From Tessaracoccus caeni (lineage in GTDB: Bacteria > Actinomycetota > Actinomycetes > Propionibacteriales > Propionibacteriaceae): a DNA stretch of 57,894 nucleotides. The DNA lies in assembly GCF_029211185.1 (NCBI RefSeq), contig NZ_JARGDO010000023.1:1-57894 (forward strand). The letters run 5' to 3'. Below the pieces are notes generated by a model. That model saw only the letters and a program-made list of their open reading frames with translations, did not search any database and was not told the DNA's origin. Shown here in pieces: positions 48,565 through 57,409 of this stretch (positions within the stretch are counted from its first letter, which is position 1; every line of letters starts with the position of its first letter). A program made the position numbers and the translations under genes.

Positions 48565-48606
48565 CAACCTCGGGCAGGGACTATCCCTCGGCGCCCGGCT
48601 GGGCCG

Positions 48607-48634
48607 TTTCGAGGCTCGCACGCTCGCATCTCAA
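48607..48634. repeat. Shortened, reversed copy of the dispersed palindrome
   Basis: TTTCGAGGCTCGCACGCTCGCATCTCAA matches the GAGGCTCG...CTCAA ends with altered bases. It lies between two converging genes. Confidence 0.5.
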
Positions 48635-48650
48635 TGACCGTGATCTCCCG

Positions 48651-49208
48651 CTACTCCCCACTCTGCTGGGTATGCAACCGGAAGCCCTCGGCGCCGAAGA
48701 TGCTGAGCACCTCAGCAGCCTTGCCTCCCTCGGCGCTCATCGCGTGGGGGATCTGGGTGTCGAACTGCGCCGCCTCTCCCGCCTGCAGCACGACCTCCTC
48801 GCCGCCTAGCTGCAACCTCAGAGACCCCGACAGCACGTACAGCCACTCCTGTCCCTCATGGGTGCGGGGCTCGGGCTTGGCCTGACGCGGGGGATAGGTG
48901 ATCTTGTAGGTGGACACAGGCGAGCCCTCAGGAGACAACGGAGCGACGATCATCCCGTTCATCCGCAGCACCGGGCGGCGCACCCGGGGATCGCGCGGGG
49001 CGTTGTCGATCAGGTCGTCGATGCGAATGCCGAGCTGACGGGTGACGGGCACCAACAGCTCCAGGCTGGCCTGGCGCTTGCCGGCCTCGAGCCTCGAGAG
49101 CGTGCTCACAGAGATGGAGGTGCGCTCCGAGAGTTCTTCGAGGGTCAGCCCACGGGCGCGACGGGCGGCCCTCAGTCTGGGCCCGATCAAGCGGAGTTCA
49201 TCAGTCAT
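48651..49208 (-). CDS. XRE-family transcriptional regulator with cupin domain
   Basis: The 185-residue protein has an N-terminal helix-turn-helix (LRAARRARGLTLEELSERTSISVSTLSRLEAGKRQ region, about 12-46) and a C-terminal cupin barrel (about 105-175). The cupin part has HEGQEWLYVLSGSLRLQLGG and AAQFDTQIPHAMSAEG. Such regulators sense a small molecule or metal through the cupin. The ATG at 49208 begins the DNA-binding part; an upstream in-frame extension lies in the promoter region. It is divergent from the oxidoreductase-methyltransferase gene, with 59 nt between starts, and likely controls it. Confidence 0.9.
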   Translation of the reverse strand: MTDELRLIGPRLRAARRARGLTLEELSERTSISVSTLSRLEAGKRQASLELLVPVTRQLGIRIDDLIDNAPRDPRVRRPVLRMNGMIVAPLSPEGSPVSTYKITYPPRQAKPEPRTHEGQEWLYVLSGSLRLQLGGEEVVLQAGEAAQFDTQIPHAMSAEGGKAAEVLSIFGAEGFRLHTQQSGE

Positions 49209-49210
49209 AG

Positions 49211-49227
49211 TTTGCCAATTCTGCAAA
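49211..49227. promoter_or_regulatory. Probable operator of the XRE-cupin regulator
   Basis: TTTGC and GCAAA (49211-49215 and 49223-49227) form an inverted repeat with a 7-nt AT-rich centre, TTTGCCAATTCTGCAAA. It stands 2 nt before the regulator start in the divergent intergenic region, where it could block both genes. Confidence 0.5.
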
Positions 49228-49267
49228 AGGATTTGCTTCCCCATCAGTATGGACGTGGAATACCTGC

Positions 49268-50815
49268 ATGGACAACACATACGACGTGATCATCATCGGC
49301 GGAGGAGTCGGCGGACTGGCGACCGGGCTGACGCTGGCGCGCGCCCGTCGGCGGGTGCTGATCGTGGACTTGGGCCTGCCGCGCAACCGCTTCGCCTACC
49401 ACATGCACTCCTTCCTGGGGCAGGAGGGAACCAACCCGCTGGATCTGCTGCGCAAGGGGCGCGACGAGGTGCGGGTCTTTGGAGCGGAGATCGTCGACGC
49501 AGAAGTCTCGGGCGTGAGCTACGACGGGGGTTTCACCGTCGAGTTGCAGGGCAGGACAGTGACGGCGCGCGCCCTGGTGCTGGCCACCGGCGTGACCGAC
49601 GAACTTCCCGACGTTCCAGGTCTGCGCGAACGTTGGGGCATCGATGTGATCCATTGCCCGTACTGCCATGGCTACGAGTTCGGCGGCCAGCGTCTGGGTG
49701 TGCTGATCACCTCGCCGATGGGGCTGCATGTGGCCAAGCTCGTGCGCCAGTGGAGCGACGACGTCACCCTCTTCGTCGCCGACGGCCAAGAGATCCCAGC
49801 CGACGAGCAGGTCGCCTTTGCGGCTCGGGGCATGAAGGTCGTGAAGGGCGGCGTCCAGGGGGTGGTCGTCGTGGACGACGCGCTGACCGCCGTGCGCACC
49901 GCAGAGGGCGAGGTTCCTCTGGATGCGCTGTTCGTCACGCCGGCGTCCCGCCCGAACGACGAACTGGTGCAGGGCTTCGACCTCGAGCGCACCGAGTACC
50001 CGATGGGCAGCTTCCTCAAGGTCGACGCCATGGGCAAGACCAGTCATCCGTGGATCTGGGCAGTGGGCAACGTGACCAATCCCGGGATGAATGTCGCCAT
50101 GACCGTCGGCGCGGCGGCGAGTGTCGGCGGAATGCTGAACGCCGCTCTCGTCGAGCAGGACTTCACCCAGGCGCTTACTCATTCCCATCACTCTCCGCTC
50201 CCGCCGGCCGAGTACTGGGAGGCCCGCTATGGAGAGCGCGATCAGGTGTGGTCGGGCAAGGTGAACGCCGTGCTGGCGGGCATCGCGTCCGATCTGGAGC
50301 CGGGGCGAGCGCTCGACCTGGGCTGTGGCGAGGGCGGCGACGTGATCTGGCTCGCCGAGCAGGGGTGGAAGGCCGTCGGTATCGACATTTCGCCCACCGC
50401 CACCTCCCGGGGCGAGGCCGCGGCCAAGGAGCGCGGTCTCGACGATCGTGCGACCTTCTTCGCGCAGGATCTGGCCGACGCAGACCTGGATGGCAAGTTC
50501 GATCTGGTCACGGCGAGCTTCTTCCAGTCGCCGGTCGAGCTGGATCGTGCTGCGGCCTTGCGCAGGGCAGCCGCCTTGCTTCGACCTGGCGGTCACCTCC
50601 TGATCACCGCCCACGCCGCCCCGCCGCCCTGGGCCAACCCGGAGCACCTCAAGACCTTCCGTCCGATCGACCCGCACGACGAGGTGGCCATGCTGCAACT
50701 TGAGCCGGGGGAGTGGGAGACGGTGTTCGCCGAGATCCGTACCCGAACCGCCACCTCGCCGGACGGTGTGCCCGGCGAACTGGAGGATTCGGTGGTGCTT
50801 CTTCGCCGCTTGTGA
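49268..50815 (+). CDS. Fused thioredoxin-reductase-like flavoprotein and SAM-dependent methyltransferase
   Basis: The 515-residue protein has an FAD/NAD(P) oxidoreductase half (about 1-300) and a class I methyltransferase half (about 315-515). The flavoprotein half has IIIGGGVGGLATGLTLARA at the FAD site, the CPYC disulfide (HCPYCHGYEF, about residue 137), ALVLATGVTDELPDVPG and WAVGNVTNPGMNVA. The methyltransferase half has ALDLGCGEGGDVIWLAE (SAM motif I) and FDLVTASFFQSP. The flavin half is like thioredoxin reductase, but the NAD(P) loop is weak. The fusion suggests redox handling and methylation of one toxic substrate. I cannot name the substrate. The divergent XRE-cupin gene is the probable regulator. 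Confidence 0.88.
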   Translation: MDNTYDVIIIGGGVGGLATGLTLARARRRVLIVDLGLPRNRFAYHMHSFLGQEGTNPLDLLRKGRDEVRVFGAEIVDAEVSGVSYDGGFTVELQGRTVTARALVLATGVTDELPDVPGLRERWGIDVIHCPYCHGYEFGGQRLGVLITSPMGLHVAKLVRQWSDDVTLFVADGQEIPADEQVAFAARGMKVVKGGVQGVVVVDDALTAVRTAEGEVPLDALFVTPASRPNDELVQGFDLERTEYPMGSFLKVDAMGKTSHPWIWAVGNVTNPGMNVAMTVGAAASVGGMLNAALVEQDFTQALTHSHHSPLPPAEYWEARYGERDQVWSGKVNAVLAGIASDLEPGRALDLGCGEGGDVIWLAEQGWKAVGIDISPTATSRGEAAAKERGLDDRATFFAQDLADADLDGKFDLVTASFFQSPVELDRAAALRRAAALLRPGGHLLITAHAAPPPWANPEHLKTFRPIDPHDEVAMLQLEPGEWETVFAEIRTRTATSPDGVPGELEDSVVLLRRL

Positions 50816-50820
50816 GGGGC

Positions 50821-50860
50821 GTCCGGAGTTGTGGCGGCTGGTTCCGTCACGACTCCGGAC
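50821..50860 (+). terminator. Large hairpin after the oxidoreductase-methyltransferase gene
   Basis: GTCCGGAGT (50821-50829) pairs with ACTCCGGAC (50852-50860), and GTGGCGG with CCGTCAC inside. It begins 5 nt after the stop and lacks a T-run, so it may be a terminator or an mRNA-stabilising hairpin. Confidence 0.6.
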
Positions 50861-50878
50861 ACCTTCGGAACTGCTCGG

Positions 50879-50909
50879 TTGGACCGACCGCCCGACCTTG
50901 GGATAGAGT
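50879..50909 (+). promoter_or_regulatory. Possible promoter of the tRNA-Pro gene
   Basis: TTGGAC (50879-50884) and TAGAGT (50904-50909) are 19 bp apart, 26 nt before the tRNA. The spacing is a little long. Confidence 0.35.
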
Positions 50910-50935
50910 TCTTTCTCGGATCGGAAACGGTCCAT

Positions 50936-51009
50936 CGGGATGTGGCGCAGCTTGGTAGCGCACTACACTGGGGGTGTAGGGGTCGCAGGTTCAAATCCTG
51001 TCATCCCGA
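50936..51009 (+). tRNA. tRNA-Pro (anticodon GGG)
   Basis: The acceptor stem CGGGATG (50936-50942) pairs with CATCCCG (51002-51008), with A as discriminator. The D-arm has GCGC-AGCTTGGTA-GCGC and the anticodon arm is CTACA-CTGGGGG-TGTAG. The T-arm is GCAGG-TTCAAAT-CCTGT. The anticodon GGG reads CCC proline codons. The CCA end is not encoded. It stands at the boundary of the downstream island and is a likely integration site. Confidence 0.93.
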
Positions 51010-51014
51010 CGTAA

Positions 51015-51049
51015 AAGCCCTAGTGAGAACGTGTTTCTCACTAGGGCTT
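51015..51049 (+). terminator. Strong terminator after tRNA-Pro
   Basis: AAGCCCTAGTGAGAA (51015-51029) pairs perfectly with TTCTCACTAGGGCTT (51035-51049), a 15-bp stem with the loop CGTGT, followed by CGTCGTGTTTT. Confidence 0.88.
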
Positions 51050-51108
51050 CGTCGTGTTTTGGGTCGGTGCAGAAGGAGACTGTCGGACCTCGTCGGTAGC
51101 GTCATGCC

Positions 51109-51873
51109 ATGGCCGGAAAGAGAAGCTACGCGGACGCTCAACTGCTGGCAGCTGTCGCAGCATCGAGTTCGTGGCGTGGGGTGTTGCGGGAACTCGGCAT
51201 GGTGGCCACCTCGGCTGGAGCGATGAGATCAGTCCGTGCGCACGCCGACCGTCTTGGAGCGGACTACGGGCATTTCACCGGACAGCGACGGTGGACAGAA
51301 GCCCAGCTTGCTGAGGCGGTCCGGGCGTCGAGTTCCTGGGGCGAGGTGGTCGATAGGCTCGGGCCGAGGGGCGGATCCGCCGCCGCGCTACTCAAGGGCC
51401 ATGCCGCACGGCTTGGCCTTGACGTCTCCCTCCTTGGAGCCCGTCGCCCCTCCGACGATGTTCAGACTCTTCGGCCAAATATTCGCAACCCTCCTCGCGC
51501 TGGCTCTCTCTTGGCTGCAGCATGGTTCACCCTCTGTGGGTACGAGGTGTCCTGGCCGCTCGAGCCATGCCGCTACGACCTCCTCGTTCACGGAGCTGGC
51601 GGAATGAGGCGAGTCCAGGTCAAGACCACCCTCGCAGCGAAGCCGGTAACCCGCACGGTGTACCTTTCGACGACCCGACGGGAGCGGCGCACCTATGATC
51701 CCGATGAGATTGATGACTTCTTCATCATCGATGGCGATCTCAACTTCTACTTGATCCCGGTGTCGACAGTCGGCGGGCTGCACGCGATCCGCCTCGACGC
51801 CTACGAGCCCTATCGACTTCCCAGACCCGGCGCAGGGCTCGAATGCCTGACTGGCATCCGGCGCGACAAGTAG
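51109..51873 (+). CDS. PD-(D/E)XK-like nuclease with two N-terminal repeats
   Basis: The 254-residue protein has two copies of a helical repeat of about 45 residues (ADAQLLAAVAASSSWRGVL and TEAQLAEAVRASSSWGEVV, each followed by a gly/ala loop and a helix ending in ADRLG or AARLG). They look like DNA-binding helices. The C-terminal half carries AAWFTLCGYEVSWPLEPCRYDLLV and RRVQVKTTLA, an Asp plus Q-V-K pattern like the PD-(D/E)XK fold of group I intron-associated endonucleases. The gene is the first of the island next to tRNA-Pro, beside a DNA methyltransferase. A restriction or homing role is an inference. Confidence 0.6.
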   Translation: MAGKRSYADAQLLAAVAASSSWRGVLRELGMVATSAGAMRSVRAHADRLGADYGHFTGQRRWTEAQLAEAVRASSSWGEVVDRLGPRGGSAAALLKGHAARLGLDVSLLGARRPSDDVQTLRPNIRNPPRAGSLLAAAWFTLCGYEVSWPLEPCRYDLLVHGAGGMRRVQVKTTLAAKPVTRTVYLSTTRRERRTYDPDEIDDFFIIDGDLNFYLIPVSTVGGLHAIRLDAYEPYRLPRPGAGLECLTGIRRDK

Positions 51874-52162
51874 GTGACCTCAGATCCACCCACTGGGAGA
51901 CCTCCTCGTGCCCCCATTGAGAAGAGCTTGATTGCCTGCTGATCTACCCTTGCCAGAAACGTGAGCCCGGACTACTCAGTACGAAGCAAGCGCTGGCAGA
52001 AACGTTGTGTTCGTCGTTTGTGGCGTGGCTGGGTGGCTCCTCTCGTTCCAGAGTCCCCTGCAGCCGCGATTGCACTCCGCTGCTTATCGCTGGGTAGTCT
52101 GATGTCATGACTCCGTTTTCGACTCGACGTGCTCGCGGTAGGACAGTTTGACGAGCGGAACG

Positions 52163-53848
52163 ATGATCGCCCCTTCAAGGACGGGGCTGGCGCAGTACTC
52201 GGAGGTCCGCTGCACCGACTACAGTGACGTGCTTGCATGGGTGACGGCGGATTCGGAGGTTCCATTCTCCGTTGAGGGACTCAGCGGCGTGACGGAAACC
52301 CAGGGAGCCCACCTCGGACGATTGTCAGCGCTCATCCTGCAGGCGATTGTGGGCTCGGGTAGACACACGCGGATCGCGCAGGCGCTGGCAAAGTCGTCAC
52401 AGGTGTGCGTTCCTGGTGAGGTCCGTGCCGCTTTTGAGCGGGTCGTGAGCGCGAGCGCTCTCACTAACCTCGCATCGCTCTACGCCGACATTGTCAAGGC
52501 AGACAATCGCCGCACACTAGGCACCTTCTTCACACCAGCGGCGGCGGCCGCGCGCATGGTTGCCGAGTACGCGGAAAGTCACCCGGCACCCCGTTGCGTA
52601 GTGGACGTCGGTGCGGGTGTCGGGGTTTTCTCAGCTGCGGCGCGTGATCGTTGGAGTTCGGCAAACATCAAAGCCGTCGACATCAACCCGGTCACGCTTG
52701 GTCTACAAGCCGTCGCGCTGCGAGTGCTGGGCGATGAGACCACCGACCTAGTGCTGAGCGATTATCCTTCATGGCTGGCATCAAGAGAGCCGGGGCCACC
52801 GACTCTTTACCTTGGCAACCCACCCTACACTCGCTGGCAGCTCATCCCGAGAGAGGATCGCGATGTTCTCCTTGAGGCGACCCAGGGTCTTGTGGGCGCG
52901 AGAGCAAACCTCTCGACAGTCTTCCTCGCGATCTCCCTCTTGAAGCTCCGCCCCGAGGACGGGCTGAGTTTGATCGTGCCAGCCGGGTGGATGAGCGCAG
53001 CATACGCAAAGAACCTCCGCGCGTACGTGCGCAACCAGACTTCCCGCGCGATCACTCTCAGGCTCGCCGACTCATGGAGGTTCGAGGGGGCTATCGTCGA
53101 CGCTGTCGTCGTCGAGGTCGGCCCAGCGATAGGGGGGAGAAACCAACTGATGATCACCGACTGGCTCGGTGCTACGCAGACGATATTGGGTCGAGAGCAA
53201 TCAGACGAGTCTCCGTTCATCAGGGACAGCGCTATTCGGACGAGACTCGCCCGTTCAGATGGCACTGAGCTCAGCGAGTACGGAAGGTTCACTCGGGGAG
53301 TCGCAACTGGAGCGAACTCGTTCTTCGTTCGAACTGTTGAACAGGCAGACAAGGACGGCATTGATCCTCGGTGGCGGACAGACATCGTGCGGAGGATGCG
53401 CCCCGGCAGCGGTCCTGCGCAGCCAGTGGTTGAAACGTCCACACTCCTGAACCTTCGGGACTATCAGCAAGGCGACGACGCGACCATCGACGAACTGGTC
53501 GCCGACGCCGAGCGCGCCGGCATCAACGAGAGGCACCTGTGTGCGTCGCGGGAGCGATGGTTCGATCTGTCGGCTGAGGTCTGGATTCCTGATGTGGTCC
53601 TTTCGTCCTTCGGCCGGGATTCCTATCACGTGCACGTCAACAACGCCGGTCATTCCATTACGAACAACCTCTTCGGATGGACATGGAAGGACTCGGTGGC
53701 GCTAGATGAGCGCCAGGCCATCCTGGAGTGGCTTACGAGCGAAGAAGGTCAGCGTTCTCTTGCCCTGAGCGCCACCCGCGAAGCGAACGGACTGCACCGC
53801 CTCAGTCCGCGAGCTCTCATGCACGTTCAGTACCCCCAACCGGGATAG
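52163..53848 (+). CDS. N6-adenine DNA methyltransferase, Eco57I-like
   Basis: The protein has about 561 residues from the ATG at 52163; a TTG at 52148 is an alternative. SAM motif I is VVDVGAGVGVFSAAA (D148), with TLGTFFTPAAAAARMV upstream, a target-region-like pattern of type IIG/Eco57I enzymes. The catalytic motif IV is LGNPPYTRW (N219). The C-terminal 250 residues may recognise DNA. It methylates adenine in a specific sequence. No fused nuclease motif is evident at the N-terminus. It could protect DNA against the PD-(D/E)XK neighbour or mark self for the ATPase module downstream. The 289 nt before it hold no gene I can support. Confidence 0.85.
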   Translation: MIAPSRTGLAQYSEVRCTDYSDVLAWVTADSEVPFSVEGLSGVTETQGAHLGRLSALILQAIVGSGRHTRIAQALAKSSQVCVPGEVRAAFERVVSASALTNLASLYADIVKADNRRTLGTFFTPAAAAARMVAEYAESHPAPRCVVDVGAGVGVFSAAARDRWSSANIKAVDINPVTLGLQAVALRVLGDETTDLVLSDYPSWLASREPGPPTLYLGNPPYTRWQLIPREDRDVLLEATQGLVGARANLSTVFLAISLLKLRPEDGLSLIVPAGWMSAAYAKNLRAYVRNQTSRAITLRLADSWRFEGAIVDAVVVEVGPAIGGRNQLMITDWLGATQTILGREQSDESPFIRDSAIRTRLARSDGTELSEYGRFTRGVATGANSFFVRTVEQADKDGIDPRWRTDIVRRMRPGSGPAQPVVETSTLLNLRDYQQGDDATIDELVADAERAGINERHLCASRERWFDLSAEVWIPDVVLSSFGRDSYHVHVNNAGHSITNNLFGWTWKDSVALDERQAILEWLTSEEGQRSLALSATREANGLHRLSPRALMHVQYPQPG

Positions 53849-53899
53849 TTGACGTATCTCCGCTAGTCTGAGGCTAGCTCGCTGCGACGAAGGACCCGA

Positions 53900-56275
53900 A
53901 TGCCGAACTCAGACACGTCTGTACCAGACGCTCTTGCCTTCTCGGTGGACACGCATCTTCTTCGTGAACTCGGCACGCTTCTGGTGGGTCGCGACAGCAC
54001 TGCACTGGTCGAGCTGATCAAGAACGCCTACGATGCGGATGCACGAACCGTGACGATCCATGGGGAGTCGCTCGCAAACCACGGGTTCATCTCTGTGCGG
54101 GACGATGGTCACGGAATGAGCTACGAGGACTTCACCGAGAGCTTCCTCCGCATCGCTGGCCGAAGCAAAGAAGGTGGTCATCGCCGCAGCCCGCGTTACG
54201 GCCGCAAGTACACCGGCGCGAAGGGGATCGGGCGGTTGGCCGCGCATAAACTGGGGGAGCGCCTCGCGCTAGAGTCCACTCCAGACAATAGGCTGCTGGG
54301 ACGACGAGCCGACACCAATGGTGTCATCGCGAACATAAATTGGGTCGAGATCGAAGCAAGCGAGAAAAGTATCGATGAGACCAAGCTGATTCAAGCCGTC
54401 CGAACACGGCCATCGCCCATCGGCAGCGGGACCGAGTTGACCATCTCGCGACTCCACAGCGATTGGTCAACACGTCAACTAAATGAGTTCCTCGCGGAGG
54501 TGCGATCTACGAGACCGGACGAGGTGATGTGGGCACCGCTCCCAACGACGGTGTTCCATGACCCGCTCTTATTGCCCACGCTTGAGACCGCAGACAGCGA
54601 CTCAAACGACCCTGGCTTCACCGTCGAACTGTCTGGGGAGTTTGCCGGCTCGGAGTCGCAGTGGCCGACCCTGCTCGCGCACATCGGCTGGCTAATCGAG
54701 GTGGACGCTCGCGACGAAAACGTCGTTTCCTACCGAATCACGCCATCCCGGAATCTCAAGAAGCAGCACCCTGGTGCAGAGCAGCGCGAGTTCACGTGGG
54801 TCAGAAAACAGCCAGGACCGCGCTTCACGAGCCGAGTTCTCGTCCGGGGGACCGAATCATTCCCACGCGCACTTAAGGACTTGCTGACGACGTTTGCGAA
54901 CTCGGCAGCCGGGATCCGGCTGTACTCGGAGGGCTTCCGTGTACTGCCCTATGGAACCGCGAGGAACGACTGGTTGGGCATCGATCGCGCGTATAGCTCG
55001 CGTGAAGAACTCCGACTCGGGAGGGACTTCGAGAACGAACTTCCCAGCGCCGACAATCGTGCAGCGAAGGTCCAGGAGAAGACTTATCGGCTCTCCAATC
55101 GTTCTTATTTCGGGGCGGTGTTCCTGCATGATGAGTCGAGTGCAAACTTACAGATGGTGGTCAACCGGGAAGGGTTTCTCCCGAACGATGACTTCGAGCA
55201 GATCGTCGACATCATGAGTCGGGCAGTAAATATCAACACGCGCATGCGAGCTGCGCTCGGTGTGCGGCAGAAGGAAAGGGATGAGGCAGAGAAGGCTGCC
55301 GCAGCGGCGGCACAGCGCGCTGAGTTGCTCAACCGCGCTACGCGTCCTCAACTCCACACTCCGACCACGCCGCGTACGGCGGCCCAAGAGGTGCGGACGC
55401 TTCTCGAGGTCGGTCGCGACTCGGTGGCTGCGTTGCGCATTGACAGTAGTCCCTCTTTGCCTGCTGAAGACCGAGAGTTACATGCCAAGGTGCTCCAGGT
55501 TGTGCTTGATGAAATTGGCTCGGCGTCGATGGCTGCTGCTGATGAACAGGCGCAACTGCGAGTGCTCGCGAGCCTTGGCACCCAGCTAGGGGCTTTCGTC
55601 CACGAGGTGAATAGTCTGCTCGGTCAGGCTCGCCTCGTGGAATCTGCGCTCGGCGATATGCTTGACCTTGATCTCCCCATGGAAGCGCGCACTCGCATAC
55701 AGCGTATCCGACGTGCGCAGATCGAACTGATCTCAACACTTGAGCGTCAATCCGTCTACTTAGCAGACTCGTTCGGTGCGGAATCGCGGCGTCGGAGGAG
55801 CCGCCAGCTGCTCAGTGACAGGTGGGCGACGGCGAAGCGGCTGCTCTCGGCTGCGGCTCAACGGCGGGATGTGACTATCAGTGAGTCGCTCCCGTCTGGT
55901 CTGCGCACTCCGCCGATGTTCTCAGCAGAGGCGAACATCATTCTCACGAACCTTCTGAGTAACGCCGTCAAAGCCGCCGCGAGCGGTGACGCGTCCGTCT
56001 CCCGACAAATCAAACTCTCAGGCACTCAAAGCAACGACGGGATCCAGCTTCTCATCGAAAACACCGGCGCGAGAGTCGACCTGGCGAAGAGCGATCGATG
56101 GTTCAGTCCATTCGAGACTACGACCAGCGACATGGACGAGACGCTTGGACAGGGGCTTGGGCTTGGACTCACACTCACTCGCCGGATTATTGAGGACTAC
56201 GGGGGACGGATCGCTTTTATCGAACCAAGCAATGACATGGCGACTGCAGTTGAAATTTGGTTACCTGAGAACTGA
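53900..56275 (+). CDS. Large ATPase with two GHKL domains (histidine-kinase-like)
   Basis: The 791-residue soluble protein has an N-terminal HSP90/MORC-like GHKL ATPase: ALVELIKNAYDADA (N42, D45), VRDDGHGM (D69) and TGAKGIGRLAAHKLGERL. A long middle region (about 180-440) and a coiled coil (about 445-480) follow. A histidine-kinase-like half then has LGAFVHEVNSL (H568, followed by Glu and Asn as in H-boxes), the N-box LLSNAVKAA (N688) and GQGLGLGLTLTRRIIEDYGG. It has no membrane segment or sensor domain. It could phosphorylate the receiver-like protein encoded next. The GC content of its codons is visibly lower than that of the core genes. Confidence 0.8.
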   Translation: MPNSDTSVPDALAFSVDTHLLRELGTLLVGRDSTALVELIKNAYDADARTVTIHGESLANHGFISVRDDGHGMSYEDFTESFLRIAGRSKEGGHRRSPRYGRKYTGAKGIGRLAAHKLGERLALESTPDNRLLGRRADTNGVIANINWVEIEASEKSIDETKLIQAVRTRPSPIGSGTELTISRLHSDWSTRQLNEFLAEVRSTRPDEVMWAPLPTTVFHDPLLLPTLETADSDSNDPGFTVELSGEFAGSESQWPTLLAHIGWLIEVDARDENVVSYRITPSRNLKKQHPGAEQREFTWVRKQPGPRFTSRVLVRGTESFPRALKDLLTTFANSAAGIRLYSEGFRVLPYGTARNDWLGIDRAYSSREELRLGRDFENELPSADNRAAKVQEKTYRLSNRSYFGAVFLHDESSANLQMVVNREGFLPNDDFEQIVDIMSRAVNINTRMRAALGVRQKERDEAEKAAAAAAQRAELLNRATRPQLHTPTTPRTAAQEVRTLLEVGRDSVAALRIDSSPSLPAEDRELHAKVLQVVLDEIGSASMAAADEQAQLRVLASLGTQLGAFVHEVNSLLGQARLVESALGDMLDLDLPMEARTRIQRIRRAQIELISTLERQSVYLADSFGAESRRRRSRQLLSDRWATAKRLLSAAAQRRDVTISESLPSGLRTPPMFSAEANIILTNLLSNAVKAAASGDASVSRQIKLSGTQSNDGIQLLIENTGARVDLAKSDRWFSPFETTTSDMDETLGQGLGLGLTLTRRIIEDYGGRIAFIEPSNDMATAVEIWLPEN

Positions 56276-56291
56276 GAAAGTATGACACGGC

Positions 56292-57401
56292 ATGAAATCC
56301 AATGAAGTCCGGATCCTGGTCATTGATGACACACCAGGGCGGCACACCCTGCTTTCACAAGGAGATGCGAAGTTCCGGGTTCTGCATCCGCTTGACGTCG
56401 ACGATTTCAGCCTTGAAGGCATCGATCTAATCTGCGTGGATGAGTATCTCGGCCAGGACTGGGCAGCGAAGATTCAAGGACTGGTCAGCGACCTGCCAGC
56501 CCTTCACAACTCGGACGGACTTGCTGTCGCCGCAGCGCTACGCAGCCGCGCCCGACTCGCGGACCGCTCTGGTGCGCCGGGATTCGCTGTCGCGCTCTTC
56601 ACCGCTGACCTCGGCAGGTTGTCCGAAGGCCTTCCGGAGTCTCGACAGGAACCACTCACAGCATCAATGCATGATCTCGAATGGGTGTTCCGGTTTGAGG
56701 GAGGCCCGGCCGGCTTTGGTGATCGTGTCGAAGAGCTGGCGTCCGCCGCTCGCTCAATCACCGGCATTGACGTTGCTGCCAACGGCCACTCATGGTTGGG
56801 CCTTGGCGCTAGGGCATGGGCTGACCTTGCCCGTGCACAGATCGATGACTGCAGGCCACCGCAGAGTGCTCTTGCCAAGTCAACATCGGGAAGAAGCTAT
56901 CTCAGATGGTTGGCGCAACGAGTGCTTCCGTACCCGACGTTCGTTCTTGATGAGGAGTACGCTGCAAATTTGATGGGCATCGAGGTTGCGGCCTTCCGGA
57001 GTGATGCCGTCCAAACTCTGCTTGCCTCACAGCAGGCAAAATATAGCGGCCCGTTACGCAAGAGCTTTCTCGGTCGGCGTTGGTGGAGGGCTGCCTTGCA
57101 GCACATTCTTGAAGAAGCCGGAGTGTCTGCCTGGGATGCACCTCATGAAAAGGCGGAAGCACTCTCACGCTTTATCGGTTCGGCAGTAGCTCCTCTCGAT
57201 GCAGTCAACCCGGTTGTTTGCTATGGCCCTAGCGGTGACGTGGTTGCCATCGACGCTGAAGCAGAAGATTGCGTCCGAATCCAGCTGGACGGCTGGCCTC
57301 TTTTTGCCGACGAGGCCTGGGCGCAGCTCGACGTGGCGCGAACGGTGCCAGAGGTCCGCGCGCTTGTCGCCCACGACGATGTTGCCCGACTGAGTGAGTA
57401 G
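56292..57401 (+). CDS. Receiver-like (response-regulator-like) protein with unknown C-terminal domain
   Basis: The 369-residue protein has an N-terminal domain starting VRILVIDDTPGRH (acidic pair D12-D13) and LICVDEYLG (D50, where the phosphoacceptor Asp stands). AVALFTADLG, with a Thr at the usual switch position, comes after an unusually long insertion. The remaining 220 residues contain SGRSYLRWLAQRVLPYPTF and GRRWWRAALQHILEEAG and match no output domain I know. It is 16 nt after the double-GHKL gene. The natural reading is a phosphorelay pair. DNA-binding motifs are not visible, so the output may be protein-protein or nuclease control. Confidence 0.62.
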   Translation: MKSNEVRILVIDDTPGRHTLLSQGDAKFRVLHPLDVDDFSLEGIDLICVDEYLGQDWAAKIQGLVSDLPALHNSDGLAVAAALRSRARLADRSGAPGFAVALFTADLGRLSEGLPESRQEPLTASMHDLEWVFRFEGGPAGFGDRVEELASAARSITGIDVAANGHSWLGLGARAWADLARAQIDDCRPPQSALAKSTSGRSYLRWLAQRVLPYPTFVLDEEYAANLMGIEVAAFRSDAVQTLLASQQAKYSGPLRKSFLGRRWWRAALQHILEEAGVSAWDAPHEKAEALSRFIGSAVAPLDAVNPVVCYGPSGDVVAIDAEAEDCVRIQLDGWPLFADEAWAQLDVARTVPEVRALVAHDDVARLSE

Positions 57402-57409
57402 TTGCCACC

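Noticed and set aside
45985..48621. 878-residue open frame on the minus strand opposite der and the YdcF-family gene
   Set aside because: Rich in His, Asp, Gln and Arg with no family motif; both plus-strand genes are clear.
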